NCBI RefSeq assembly: GCF_000027225.1
Contig: NC_013892.1
Coordinates: 2,294,001 to 2,358,000, forward strand
Source of the DNA: Xenorhabdus bovienii SS-2004
GTDB taxonomy: Bacteria > Pseudomonadota > Gammaproteobacteria > Enterobacterales > Enterobacteriaceae
Direction: 5' to 3'
Length of the DNA stretch: 64,000 bases
The translations under genes were made by a program, and so were the position numbers. This document shows positions 38,319 to 51,300 of this stretch, one piece after another; the stretch's first letter is position 1, and the number at the start of each line of letters is the position of its first letter. Under the pieces are notes generated by a model. The model was not told where the DNA came from and did no database searches. It was given only the letters and a program-made list of their open reading frames with translations.

Positions 38319-40868
38319 ATGGATAACTACCGTCATTATCTTCAACATAACATTTCTGATAATTTGGTATTATTTATCAAGCCAAGCAAAGTGTTTTTAT
38401 ATGCTGTGACAATCACATGGCTTTTCACTCATTATAATGAGGCTTATGGTGAAGAATATTTTAATATTAATGCGTTGGAAACTCACTCCGGCTTTCCAGA
38501 AGATATTGATCTGTCAATTTTCACTCAAGATGATCAGCAACTACCCGGCCGCTATTGGGTGGATATTTACCTCAATCGGGAAAAAGCAGACACTGGAAAT
38601 GTCGATTTTATCATTGTAAACCATAAGCTATCGCCGAAGATTAACCTACAGCGGTTAAAGAAGATGGGTGTAAATATTGATTCATTTCCCTCTTTGCGTG
38701 ATTTACCACAAGAAACAGAAATAGCCGATCTTGGGCAGCATATTCCATCTGCGTCATCTTTTTTCGACTTCAATAAGCAGCGGCTTGATATCAGTATTCC
38801 CCAAGCTGCTCTGAATAGCCAAGTCAGGGATTATGTTTCATCTCATTTGTGGGAACAGGGGTTAACCTCTCTGCTGGTTAATTATAACTATAGCGGTTCA
38901 ACCAATTGGCTGAATAATCAACCCGGATCGACAAGTAATAATTTTCTCAATCTTAGAACAGGCGCCAATTGGGAAGCATGGCGGTTGCGGAATTACTCTA
39001 CTTACAGCAGCCAAAACCACAAATGGCAAAGTCTTAACACTTACCTGCAACGTGATGTTCATACCCTGAAAAGCCAGTTGGTATTTGGTGACAGTTATAC
39101 ACCTTCCGCCATTTTTGATGGTTTTCAGTTTCGGGGAATGCAATTGGCTTCTGATGACAACATGCTACCTGATAGCCTGAAAGGGTTTGCGCCCACGATA
39201 CGGGGAATAGCCCAAAGTAATGCTCAAGTTACCATTAAACAGAATGGTTATATCATTTATGAAACCTATGTTTCTGCCGGGCCTTTTGTCGTCAGCGATC
39301 TCTACCCAACCACATCCAGTGGTAATCTGGAAATCATTATCAAAGAAGCGGATGGGAGAGAACATCGTTCTGTACAGCCTTTTTCAGCCGTTCCTATCAT
39401 GTTACGGGAGAATAGTTTGCGATATTCCCTGACTCTGGGGAAATATCAATCTTTCACTCATCGTGGCAAAGAACCTTATTTTATGCAGGGTACGGTGATA
39501 TATGGTATTTCCAACCGTGTGACGGTTTATGGTGGAACAACCCTCTCAAAAGATTATCAATCCGCTGCTTTTGGTACAGGATATAGCTTTTCTGATTGGG
39601 GCTCTCTATCCTTTGATGTCACTCATGCAAAATCAGATTTAGCTGAAAATATCAGTGATTCAGGGCAATCATATCGTTTCCAGTATGCAAAAGATCTTTC
39701 CCAGACAGGTACCAACCTCACTTTAGCGGGTTATCGTTATTCAACTCACCGCTTTTATGATTTTAAGGACGCCAATGAGATCGATATTACAAACAACAAG
39801 GACAATCGCAGCAACACCAATAAACGCAGTAAATTGCAACTACACATCAACCAGTCACTGGGGAATTTGGGAAGCGTTTATCTATCTGCTTTTCAGCAAG
39901 ATTACTGGTATCAACAAGGTTACGAACGGAACATCAGCGCGGGTTACAATACCAGTTATCATTCAATTAATTACAATCTGAATTATACCTACAGTGAATT
40001 CCCCGGTTCAAAACACAATGATCAGATTTTATCATTCAGTGTGCAAATCCCGCTTGATCGCTGGCTGAAAAATAGCTGGGTAAGTTATAACCTGACCAAT
40101 AGTAAAAACAGGGATACATCTCATCAGATCAGTCTCAATGGTACAGCCCTGGAAGATAACAATCTGATTTATAGTATCCAGCAAAATTATACCCACCACG
40201 ATAAAGATATTGGCGGGAATATCAGCGCGGAATATAAAGGTGCATATGGCCAGATCAACGCGGGTTACAATTACGATAAACAATCCAAGCAACTGAATTA
40301 CGGCTTAAATGGCGGGATTGTTGCACATCCTTACGGTGTTACGCTTTCCCAATCATTGGGAGATACACTGGCATTAGTACGTGCCCATGGTGCCAAAGGG
40401 GTTAAAGTTCAGAATCATACCGGTATTTCAACAGACTGGAACGGCTATGCCATCGTCCCTTATGTCAGTAGTTATCGTAAAAACCGTATTGCTCTGGATA
40501 CTTATTCAATGGGCAACAATGTTGATATTGATATCAATACACAAACCATCATCCCAACCCAAGGTTCATTGGCTTTAGCCAATTTCCAAACCCGTATTGG
40601 CTATCGCGTTTTGATGATGCTTTCCCATAAAGGTAAAGAGATTCCATTTGGCGCAACAGCAACACTGGAAAAACAACATGACATCGATGACACCAACAGC
40701 ACCATCATCAGTAATGATGGACAGGCTTATCTCAGTGGTGTTCCTAAAACAGGTCGGTTATGGGTGAAATGGGGACACAAAGATATTCAGGAATGTCATG
40801 TGAATTATCAACTTCCTGATGAAATACCGATATCAGGTTTGTACATGGTGAATGCGGCCTGTGAATAA
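38319..40868 (+). CDS. Outer-membrane fimbrial usher (FimD/PapC family)
   Basis: The 849-residue usher begins with an unusually long cytosolic-like lead before the hydrophobic signal segment (about residues 25-45). The usher N-terminal domain (EEYFNINALE, LPGRYWVDIYLN) follows, then the 24-strand barrel with plug (PTIRGIAQSNAQVTIKQNGY, VSAGPFVVSDLYPT), the middle YRVLMMLSHKGKEIPFGA plug-like region, and two C-terminal domains ending with the Cys pair ECHVNYQLP...MVNAACE. It forms the secretion pore and polymerises pilins. Confidence 0.94.
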   Translation: MDNYRHYLQHNISDNLVLFIKPSKVFLYAVTITWLFTHYNEAYGEEYFNINALETHSGFPEDIDLSIFTQDDQQLPGRYWVDIYLNREKADTGNVDFIIVNHKLSPKINLQRLKKMGVNIDSFPSLRDLPQETEIADLGQHIPSASSFFDFNKQRLDISIPQAALNSQVRDYVSSHLWEQGLTSLLVNYNYSGSTNWLNNQPGSTSNNFLNLRTGANWEAWRLRNYSTYSSQNHKWQSLNTYLQRDVHTLKSQLVFGDSYTPSAIFDGFQFRGMQLASDDNMLPDSLKGFAPTIRGIAQSNAQVTIKQNGYIIYETYVSAGPFVVSDLYPTTSSGNLEIIIKEADGREHRSVQPFSAVPIMLRENSLRYSLTLGKYQSFTHRGKEPYFMQGTVIYGISNRVTVYGGTTLSKDYQSAAFGTGYSFSDWGSLSFDVTHAKSDLAENISDSGQSYRFQYAKDLSQTGTNLTLAGYRYSTHRFYDFKDANEIDITNNKDNRSNTNKRSKLQLHINQSLGNLGSVYLSAFQQDYWYQQGYERNISAGYNTSYHSINYNLNYTYSEFPGSKHNDQILSFSVQIPLDRWLKNSWVSYNLTNSKNRDTSHQISLNGTALEDNNLIYSIQQNYTHHDKDIGGNISAEYKGAYGQINAGYNYDKQSKQLNYGLNGGIVAHPYGVTLSQSLGDTLALVRAHGAKGVKVQNHTGISTDWNGYAIVPYVSSYRKNRIALDTYSMGNNVDIDINTQTIIPTQGSLALANFQTRIGYRVLMMLSHKGKEIPFGATATLEKQHDIDDTNSTIISNDGQAYLSGVPKTGRLWVKWGHKDIQECHVNYQLPDEIPISGLYMVNAACE

Positions 40869-40916
40869 CAATACCAGAACATCTATTTGATATTTTTTAT
40901 ATTATGGAAATTTTAT

Positions 40917-41918
40917 ATGATTAGCGGCTTAAAATTATTATTAGCAAGTACGTTTATCGTGGGCATAATGAGTAGTTTTGATGCTCTGGCAAATTATGAC
41001 TGCCAATATTCGCCGGGGTTTTCAGCCGGCACTACCTACGTCTCTTTTGGCACTATCGTTATTCCTAGAGATCATCCTATCGGAACAACCATCAAGGAAA
41101 TTCGGCTGGATCATGTGGATGAAAAAGGCGATATCGCCATCTGTAATACGCTCACTCCTACATCATGGGAGAAACCGGATTTTGATCCGGCACACTACAA
41201 CTATGATGCAATTTATGAATCTGGAGTGCCGGGTGTCGGTATCCGTATCAATACATGGGCTCCCGGCTATGGTATTGATTGGCTACCCAGAACAGCAACA
41301 TACCCAGTCACTTGTTCCCCGCCGCGTCAGTTTCAAAATAAAAAGCAATATTGTGGCCGAACATGGGGTTATTTGACCGTTCAATTAATCAAAATTGCAC
41401 CCGCAACCGGTTCGGGGCCAACTCATCAGAAACTGCTAACCAAAGCCAAATTGGGACTCAATCTCCCTATTCATACTTTCTTTTTGACAAATACTTATAT
41501 CATGACTCAGGGATGTTCCCTCAAGCAAAAAACGACCTTCGTCAATATGGGAGAAATCAGAACCAGTGCATTTCGCGGCATAAATAGCACAGCCGGTATG
41601 CGAAATTTCGAATTAAATCTGGATTGCGATGCCAATGTTAAAGTCGGCGTAACGCTGGATGGACGACCTGCAAAAAGCAATGCCAATAATATCTGGGCAT
41701 TGGATTATAATAGTGACAACGTCACAGCAACCGGAATTGGTTTACAGATCTTATATCAAAATCAACCGTTATCAATGGGTTCTCCGCTTATGATTCACTC
41801 CGTCCAAGCAATAAGAAATTTTGCTATTCCACTGCATGCCCGTTATATCCAAACAGAAGGACGGGTGGCACCAGGCAAAGCAGATGCAACGGCAACTATT
41901 ACGTTGACCTATCAATAA
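40917..41918 (+). CDS. Fimbrial tip adhesin
   Basis: The 333-residue protein has a signal peptide (to about DALA), an N-terminal ~180-residue domain with Cys pairs and aromatic-rich loops (WAPGYGIDWLP) that resembles a two-domain adhesin lectin, and a C-terminal pilin domain from about residue 200 (QGCSLKQKTTFVNMGEI) ending in ATITLTYQ with the beta-zipper pattern. The receptor is unknown. Last gene of the operon. ATG 40917 gives a proper signal peptide; the frame from 40887 adds ten residues. Confidence 0.88.
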   Translation: MISGLKLLLASTFIVGIMSSFDALANYDCQYSPGFSAGTTYVSFGTIVIPRDHPIGTTIKEIRLDHVDEKGDIAICNTLTPTSWEKPDFDPAHYNYDAIYESGVPGVGIRINTWAPGYGIDWLPRTATYPVTCSPPRQFQNKKQYCGRTWGYLTVQLIKIAPATGSGPTHQKLLTKAKLGLNLPIHTFFLTNTYIMTQGCSLKQKTTFVNMGEIRTSAFRGINSTAGMRNFELNLDCDANVKVGVTLDGRPAKSNANNIWALDYNSDNVTATGIGLQILYQNQPLSMGSPLMIHSVQAIRNFAIPLHARYIQTEGRVAPGKADATATITLTYQ

Positions 41919-41949
41919 ACGCAAATCTCCAAGACGATCCGCCAAACAC

Positions 41950-41985
41950 AGCCCAAAGGCCTTTTCACTTCTTGGGCTATCCTTT
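41950..41985 (+). terminator. Probable terminator of the fimbrial operon
   Basis: AGCCCAA / TTGGGCT stem with a 15-base loop followed by ATCCTTTT, 32 bp past the adhesin stop. Confidence 0.65.
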
Positions 41986-42398
41986 TAGTGGTTAGATTGT
42001 TCGAAAGGCTGCAATTTTACCTCGTTGCCCAGAGAACGATAACAATTAAACGAATAATTATCGTATAAGTAGCTGCTAAAACAACCACTTGCTTTTAATC
42101 CGAGACAGCATATTTATCCTCTTTATCTAGCTAATTTTTCTTAATAATCATACAACTACAATTCATTCACCCCAACATACCCCCTTGCGACGTTTCCGTC
42201 AGCAACAAAATATCGACACCAGGGTTTAATTTAGTTAATTTATCTATAATTACTCATTGCTATATATTTTTTCAGGCAAAAATTCTTATTTTTAGATATG
42301 TTTTAAGTTCGTTTTCCATCCAGGCATTAAGTTAATCAAAGTCAGTAATTATTTTTCATATATCAGTGAGTCTTAACTATTACAAAGGGGAAATGAGT
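41986..42398. other. Leader region of the NRPS gene
   Basis: About 410 bp without a gene, AT-rich, holding the NRPS promoter. No recognised operator is visible. AAAGGGG (42384-42390) is the ribosome binding site. Confidence 0.5.
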
Positions 42399-45300
42399 AT
42401 GTCACACAGCCAAAATCGCTCCTCAGAAATTTCCTTAGCCGTTGATAACAACAACACTCTTCTTCCTCATGTACATCCGTTGAGTTCTCCTCAGCAAGTC
42501 ATCTGGCTCGATCAGGTTATCCATCCCGGTTCTCCCAATTACAATATCGGTTTTTTTATCTGCATCGATGGTGAATTGGATGAAGCCTTGTTCACTCGTG
42601 CTTTTGAAGCTGTTGTTTATCGTCATGACACACTGCGTTTACAGCTCATCAACACCCACACCTTACCGCTGCAAGAGGTGGCTGGTACGCTCCCTGCGTC
42701 CATAGACATACACGATTTATCTCCGCATATCGACGCAGAAGCCCAAGCCAAACAACATATCAATGCCGAGTTCATGCGTCCGTTTCACTTGGATGGAGCA
42801 CTATGGCGTACCGAATTATTACGGGTGAGCCATACACGTCGGTACTGGCATTTTTGCTGTCATCATTTGATCATGGACGGTATTAGTTTATCCATACTCA
42901 GTGAAGATGTTATCGATACCTACAATCGCCTAATGAGGGGAGAAACACTGAACAAAACTGCCCCTTCTTATCTGAATTTCATTACGGATGACCGAGATTA
43001 TCTGGCTTCTCAACGCTACTCACACGATTTGCAATTTTGGGTGAAACGCTATGAAAGTCTGCCGCCGCCATTACTCCCACCAGCAAATTCCAACAAAGCA
43101 GAAAATCACGGACAAGCCAAACCTATTCTTTGGCAAGTAGACAAGGCGCTTTTTCAACGTATCGAAGACACCGTGTCCCGGCAAGGATTATCTATCCTGC
43201 ATTTTATGTATGCCGTTCTGGCTAGCTATTTCAGCCGGACGACGGGGGAGGATGAAATTGTCATCGGCATTCCCGTGCACAACCGTAAAAATGCCCAACA
43301 AAAACGCACTATGGGAATGTTCGCATCCGTTATTCCGATTGGCGTAACAATTTCGCCAGAAGACACGTTCCTTGATGTTATGCACAAAGCCTCTACCGAA
43401 TTGCGTCGTTGCTATAAGCACCAGCGTTTGCCCATTTCGGAGATCAACCGACAAACACATATCCAGCAGAAAACGGGGCGTGTTCAATTATTTGACATTA
43501 CATTGTCACTCGAACCGTTCAAAGCTAACCTGCATATGGCAGGAGAAGATACCAATATCCAATTAGTGGATATACACCATGGTGTACCCTATCCTCTTTC
43601 GATCATCATCGAACAGTACACAACCGGTCTTGACGATGACCTTCAATCCATCACAATTGAATTCGATTTCTCTACCGATTATCTGAGCACCACAGAGGTC
43701 ATGGCTCTCCAATCTCGTCTTGCCGTCTTGATCGACGCCGCCATCACCGCTCTGGATACGCCGATAGTGAATTTGCCCATCTTGCCCGAAGATGAACGCC
43801 AACAGATATTGGTGGATTTCAATGCCACTCAGGCCAATTTCCCGCAAAATGCATTGATTCATCAACTATTCGAAGCACAGGTGCAACGCAATCCTGACGC
43901 CATCGCCGTGGTCTTCGAAGACCAATCCCTAAGTTATGACGAATTGAACCGCCGCGCCAATCGTCTGGCTCATCATCTGATTTCGCTGAATGTGCGTCCA
44001 GACGATCGGGTGGCGGTGTGTGTCGAACGCAGTCTGGATATGGTGGTCGGTTTACTGGGTATCCTCAAGGCCGGTGGAGCTTATGTGCCGCTCGACCCGG
44101 CCTATCCTGCCGAACGGCTGGCGTATATGCTTGATGACGCGGCACCGATGGTTCTGCTCACACAGACGGCGCTGCTCGACACGCTGAGCACCACCATACC
44201 TACGCTGGTGCTCAACGAGCCAGAATCAACCATGGCAACGCAACCGACCCATAATCCGGACGTGCAGGCACTCGGCCTGACGTCACACCATTTAGCCTAT
44301 GTGATCTACACTTCAGGATCCACCGGACTCCCCAAAGGAGTAATGATCGAGCATCACGGCCTGAGTAATCTGATCTCGACACAGCAGGATGTTCTGGCAA
44401 TCGAGCCAGGCAGTCATATCCTGCAATTTGCTTCAAACAGCTTTGACGCCTGTATCTGGGAATGTTGCATGGCTCTACTAGGAGGTGCCTGCCTCCATCT
44501 TGCCCATCGCATACATCTCCTACCCGGTACAGCACTATCGGATACCTTGGAAGCCAATGCCATTACCCATATATTGCTGTCGCCAACAGCGTTAGCTGCA
44601 CTGGATTCAATTCCTGTGACACTACAGACCCTGATCGTAGGTGGAGAAGCCTGCCCATCCTCACTGGTCAAACGCTGGGCTACCAGTCGACGCATGATTA
44701 ATGCCTATGGGCCGACTGAAAGTACCGTCTGTTCAGCTATTTATCTGTGCGATAACCAAGAAGAAAGGACTCCGCCTATCGGCCGTCCAATCGCCAATAC
44801 TCGTATCTATATCCTTGATCCGTATGGGCAGCCCGTTCCTCTTGGCGTGGTCGGCGAAATTCATATCGCCGGTGCCGGCGTAGCCCGCGGCTACCTGAAC
44901 CGTCCTGAATTGACGGCGGAACGCTTCCTGCCCGACCCGTTTTCCGGTATACCAGCAGCACGTATGTACAAAACCGGCGATCTGGGGCACTGGCTACCTG
45001 ACGGCAATATCGAATACCTCGGTCGTAACGATTTTCAGGTCAAGCTGCGCGGCTTCCGTATCGAACTGGCAGAAATTGAGTCTCAACTGGTGCAATGCCA
45101 CGGCGTACGCGAAGCGGTCGTCCTTGCCCGCGAAGACATTTCCGATGAAAATACGCCGGGCGAAAAACGGCTTGTTGCTTATCTGCTCGCTGAACCGAAT
45201 GCGGAACTGGTGCCAGCGGAACTGCGCCAGCAGCTCGCGCAGCACCTTGCCGAGTATATGCTACCCAGCGCCTTTGTAACGCTAGACACCTTCCCGTTGA

Positions 45301-48300
45301 CGCCTAATGGTAAACTCGACCGCCAGGCTCTTCCGGCACCCGATCAGACGGCGGTCGTAGCGCGCATCTACGAAGCACCTGCCGATAAAATGGAAATGGC
45401 ATTGGCTGAGATTTGGCAAGCATTATTGGGGCTGGAAAAGGTGGGACGTTATGACCATTTCTTTGAGCTCGGTGGTCATTCGCTAATGGCGGTGAACCTG
45501 ATCGAACGACTGCGTAGCCGAGGTTGGGTTCTTGACATCCGTACCGTGTTCTCCACACCGATGCTGGCCGAAATGGCGCAGGCCATGCTGCTTGCTCAAG
45601 ACAGTATTGCTGCTTTTAGCGTGCCACCCAATCTCATCCCTGACGGCTGTACCACCATCACACCTGATATGCTACCCCTGATATCCTTGTCCCAGCGCGA
45701 GATTGATACTCTTGCCGCCACCATCCCCGGAGGTGCCGCTAATATTCAGGATATCTACCCACTCGTGTCATTACAGGAAGGCATTCTGTTTCATCACCTG
45801 TTACAACCGCAAGGTGATATTTATCTGTTACGCAACATGCTCGCTTTCGATACTCGTGAAAGTCTCAATGCCTTCCTGACAGCCTTACAACAGGTCATTA
45901 ATCGCCATGATATTCTGCGTACAGCAGTCTACTGGCAGGGGTTAGCACAGCCAGTACAAGTCGTCTGGCGTCAGGCTCTTCTGCACACCGACATATTTGT
46001 ACCGACCAGTGACAAGGACGTCCAATCTCAATTGCTGGCACACACCGATCCAGATCAGCGGTGCCTCAATTTGTGTCAAGCTCCGCTTTTCTCCATCGAT
46101 ATCGCCCATGATCCAATCCAGAACGAGTGGTTGCTGGCTCTGTGCTTCCACCATCTGGTCAGTGACCATATCACCTTGGGACTTATCATCGCTGAAATCA
46201 GCGAATTGTTGCAAAATCGTGCCGAAAACTTACCCGCAACACAGCCTTACCGCAATTTTGTCGCCCAGTCCCTGAGCGTACCGGCTTCAGAGCACGAAAC
46301 TCACTTCCGTGAGATGCTCGCCAGTGTAGATGCGCCGACCACACCCTTCGGGATACTGGATGTCCACAGCGGGAATAGACAGATGACTGAAGCCACGCAT
46401 CTACTTGACGCGATACTGGCCAGAGCCATCCGCACGCAGGCACGCCGTCAAGGTATCAGTCCCAGTGTGCTGTTCCATGTCGCATGGGCGCAGGTGTTAG
46501 CTAAAACCAGCGGGCGGGATGATGTGGTTTTCGGTACAGTCTTACTGGGGCGTATGCAAGGGAGTGCCGGCATCGATCGGAGCCTTGGCCTGTTTATCAA
46601 TACCCTGCCCATAAGGATCCGGCTGGCAGGAAACAGCGTACAAACGACCGTACAAACGGTCTACCGCGATTTGACGAGGCTGCTGGAACACGAGCAGGCA
46701 TCACTTACGCTGGCGCAACACTGTAGTGGTGTAGCACCATCCCTGCCACTCTTCAGCGCACTGCTTAACTATCGCCATAGTCAACCAGAGACAACCTTTG
46801 CCACGTGGGAAGATAAAGGTATACGTCTGTTGGCAGAACAGGAGAGAACCAACTATCCCCTCACCTTGTCCGTGGATGATTTGGGTGAAGGCTTCCGGCT
46901 GGTTGCCCAGACTGTGCCGGATATCGAACCGGCTCGTCTGGCCGCCTATATGACCACCGCTCTTACAGGGCTGGTTGAGGCGTTGGAAACCGAACCTCAA
47001 CGGCCGATCGGGAACCGCTCTATTCTGCCCGCCACCGAGCACCAGCAACTGCTGGTCGATTTCAACGCCACTCAAGTCGATTTCCCACAGTATGCGTTGA
47101 TTCATCAACTGTTCGAAGCGCAAGTACAGCGCACACCAGACGCCACCGCCGTCGTCTTTGAAGACCAATCGCTGAGTTATAACGAGCTAAACCATCGTGC
47201 CAATCGTCTGGCGCACCATCTAATTACGTTGGGGATACGCCCTGATGATCGGGTGGCACTTTATGTCGAACGCAATCTGGCTATGGTAGTCGGTTTATTG
47301 GGTGTTCTAAAAGCTGGCGGAGCCTATGTGCCACTCGACCCGGCTTATCCCGATGAGCGGCTGGCGTATATGCTTGAAGACGCGACACCAAAGGTGATGC
47401 TAACCCAGAAGATGCTCGCCGATCGTCTGGCCAGCACGGTGCCTACGGTTATGCCCATAATAATACTCGACAACCCAGAACCATTGATTGAGGCTATGCC
47501 AACCGATAATCCAGATGTGCGGTCACTGGGTCTGACGTCACGCCATCTAGCATACGTGATCTACACCTCAGGCTCTACCGGTCTGCCCAAGGGAGTGGCG
47601 ATCGAACACCGCAATACGGTGAATTTCCTCACCTGGGTACAACAAGCTTTCCGCCCTGAAGAGCTAGCCCACACTCTTTTCGCTACCTCGCTCAATTTTG
47701 ACTTAGCCGTGTACGAATGTTTTGCACCTTTAATCTCCGGTGGCACAGTTCATCTTGTTTCTGATGCACTTTCGCTGGTTACCAAAAAACCATCGGTCAG
47801 CCTAATCAATACGGTGCCATCGGCTATCACGAATTTGATCGACACTAACGCGATCCCTGCGGCTACCCGAACAGTCAATTTGGCTGGTGAAGCACTGAAA
47901 CCTCACGTTGTCGAACAATTGTTTGCTTGTTCTTCTGTACAGGAGGTGTGCAATTTATACGGCCCTTCGGAGACGACAACCTATTCAACCTGGATACGCA
48001 TGAACCGGATGACTGGCTTTGTCGCTCATATTGGTCGCCCAATCGCCAATACCCAAATTTATATCCTCGACACCGACAGTCAACCTGTCCCGCTCGGTGT
48101 TACAGGGGAGATCTATATCGCTGGTGCCGGTGTTGCCCGTGGCTATCTGAACCGCCCCGAACTGACGGCGGAACGTTTCCTGCCCAATCCCTTCACAACA
48201 ATAGCCGGAGCGCGTATGTACAAGACCGGCGATCTGGGTCGCTGGCTGCCCGACGGCAATATTGAATACCTCGGCCGCAACGATTTTCAGGTTAAGCTGC

Positions 48301-51300
48301 GCGGCTTCCGGATTGAACTCGGAGAAATCGAAGCCAGATTGGTGCAATGCCACGGTGTGAGCGAGGCGGTTGTGATTGCCCGAGAAGATATTTCTGATGA
48401 GAATAGTACAGGTCAGAAGCGTCTGGTTGCCTATCTGCTGCCTCAGGCCGGCGTTGAACTGGTGCCGGCCGAACTGCGCCAACAACTTGCCCAACACCTT
48501 GCCGAGTACATGCAGCCCAGCGCCTTTATGACGCTCGACGCCTTCCCGCTGACCCCCAACGGCAAACTCGACCGACAAGCGCTTCCTGCCCCCGACCTGT
48601 CCGCTATAGTGACACGCGGCTATGAAGCCCCGATTGGTGAAATAGAAATCGCACTGGCTCAGATCTGGCAAGCGTTATTAGGGCTGGAAAGAGTGAGCCG
48701 TTACGACCATTTCTTTGAGCTCGGTGGTCATTCCCTGCTCGCAACCCAGCTTACTTCACGAGTACGCCAGACGCTGGGGTTGGAACTGTCCTTATCCCAA
48801 CTCTTTGCCTACCCTGTCCTCACTGATTTGGCTGCCGTACTCATCAGCGCATCAGTGACCACGCAAACCGTCATTCTGACCGCCGACCGCCGTCAGTCAC
48901 TACCGCTCTCTTTCGCCCAGCAACGCCTGTGGTTCATCGCCCAACTCAATCCTAAGGCCAGTCTGGCCTACCATATTCCTACGGTTCTTCGCCTGCACGG
49001 ACAGTTAGACCACACCGCATTTACAGCCACACTCGATAACCTTGTTGCCCGACAAGAAAGCCTGCGTACACGCTTTGTCCTGATTGGCGAACAGCCTTAC
49101 CAACAAATCGACGACGCAGATATCGGTTTTACCCTGATCTGTCAGGATCTGCGCGGATTAGACGAGGCTTCCCGCCTAACCCGTATTGACGAATTGATGG
49201 AACTCGAAACACAAACCCTGTTTAATTTTGCCAGCGAACCGCTGGTTCGGGGTCAATTGCTGCAATTGGCGGACGAAGAGCATGTGTTGATCCTCACCCA
49301 GCACCATCTCATCACTGACGGTTGGTCAGTGGGGGTATTGATCCACGAACTGAGAGCACTCTACTGTGCTGCTCTTGAGGGGCATGGTGATCCTTTACCG
49401 CCCCTGTCTATTCAATATGCCGACTATGCCGTCTGGCAACGCGAATGGTTGCAGGGTGATATTCTCACTGCACAACGGGATTTCTGGCGAGAGCGACTTC
49501 AGGGCGCACCGACGTTGCTGGCACTGCCCACCGACCGACCACGCCCACCAGAGCAGCGTTACGTCGGCAGTCATGTGCCTATCCATCTGGATGCTGACTT
49601 ATTGACTGCCCTCAAAGCGCTCGGGCAGCGTCAGGGCACAACGTTATTTATGACTCTGCTTACGGCTTGGGGGATAGTGCTTAGCCGTCTGAGTGGTCAG
49701 GACGATATCGTCATCGGCACCCCCGTCGCCAATCGACCACGGAGTGAACTTGAAGGGTTGATCGGCTTTTTCGTCAATACCCTACCTTTGCGTATCGAAT
49801 TGGGGCAGTGCAACACAGTGGCGGAACTTAGCGTGGCAGAACTGCTCGCCCACGTCCGTGAGCGAGCGCTGGCAGCCTATGCTCATCAAGACCTGCCTTT
49901 TGAACAAATAGTGGAAATCCTGCAACCTGAGCGTAGTATGAGCTACAGCCCGATCTTTCAGGTCATGCTGGCGCTGAACAATACCCCCACCCAACCCTTT
50001 GAATTACCCGGTTTATCCGTTTCGTTGGTTGAACAAACACATCACAGCGCGCACTTTGACCTGACATTGTCACTCATTGAAACCGTGGATGATCTCAATG
50101 GTTATCTGGAATATGCCTCGGATCTGTTCGACCGTGCGACGGTTGAGCGCATGGTGGGTTATATCACTCAAGTACTGACCGCCATGGCGGCCGATGAAAC
50201 GCAAGCCATTGCCCGTCTGCCGATGTTGTCTGTTGCCGAACGTCAGCAGTTGTTGGTTGATTTCAACGCCACTCAAGTTGACTTCCCGCAACATGGGCTG
50301 ATTCATCAACTGTTCGAAGCTCAGGTGCAACGCACACCGGACGCCGCTGCCGTAATCTTTGAGAAACACTCACTGAGTTATAGTGAACTCAACCGCCGCG
50401 CCAATCAATTGGCACACAGCCTGATAGCCTTTGGCGTGTGCCCTGATGATCGTGTGGCGATTTGTGTTGAACGGGGTTTGGATATGATCATCGGTCTGTT
50501 CGGGATCTTAAAAGCCGGTGCCGGTTATATCCCACTCGATCCAGAATATCCCACTGAACGGCTGGTTTATCAGTTGTCAGACAGCAAACCTGTCATATTG
50601 CTGACTCAGAAGCATTTACAAACACGCTTCTCAATACAAGACCTGTCCATCTGGCTGCTGGATGATAAAATTCATCAAAATAGCGTAGCGAAACAACCTG
50701 CACATAACCCTGACAGCGAGCAAATTGGGCTTCAACCGCACCATTTGGCCTATATCATCTACACTTCCGGCTCAACCGGACACCCAAAAGGCGTCATGCT
50801 GGAACATCACAATGTCGTGAGCCTTATCCATGCTCAATGCCAGATCAGTAAGCCCAGCTTGGGCGACCGTATTCTGCAATTTGTAACCGTATCATTTGAT
50901 ATTTCGGTGTCAGATATTTTCCCCACCCTTGCATCAGGCGCCACACTGGTTCTGCGTCCACCCCATATCAAAATACCAAATGTCACTTTTGTCGATTTCT
51001 TACGCGAACAGAAAATGACTATCATCAATATCCCGACCGCCTTCTGGCACCATTGGGTACAAGAGATCATGGCAGGACGCGGTGGTTTCAGCCCCTATCT
51101 GCACACCGTGATTGTTGGCGGTGATAAAGTAGAACACCGTTATTTAATGGACTGGTTGTCGTGCCCAGAAACGCAATCCTGCCGTTGGTTCAACGCCTAT
51201 GGCCCCACAGAGATAACCATCACTGCCACGGCACTGATGATAGATGACAAACAGACTCCATCTATGACCGACAACGTTCCGATTGGTCGCCCGCTGTCCA

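Noticed and set aside
42366..42398. NRPS start at 42366
   Set aside because: AAAGGGG is located inside this extension and points to ATG 42399 (or 42393).
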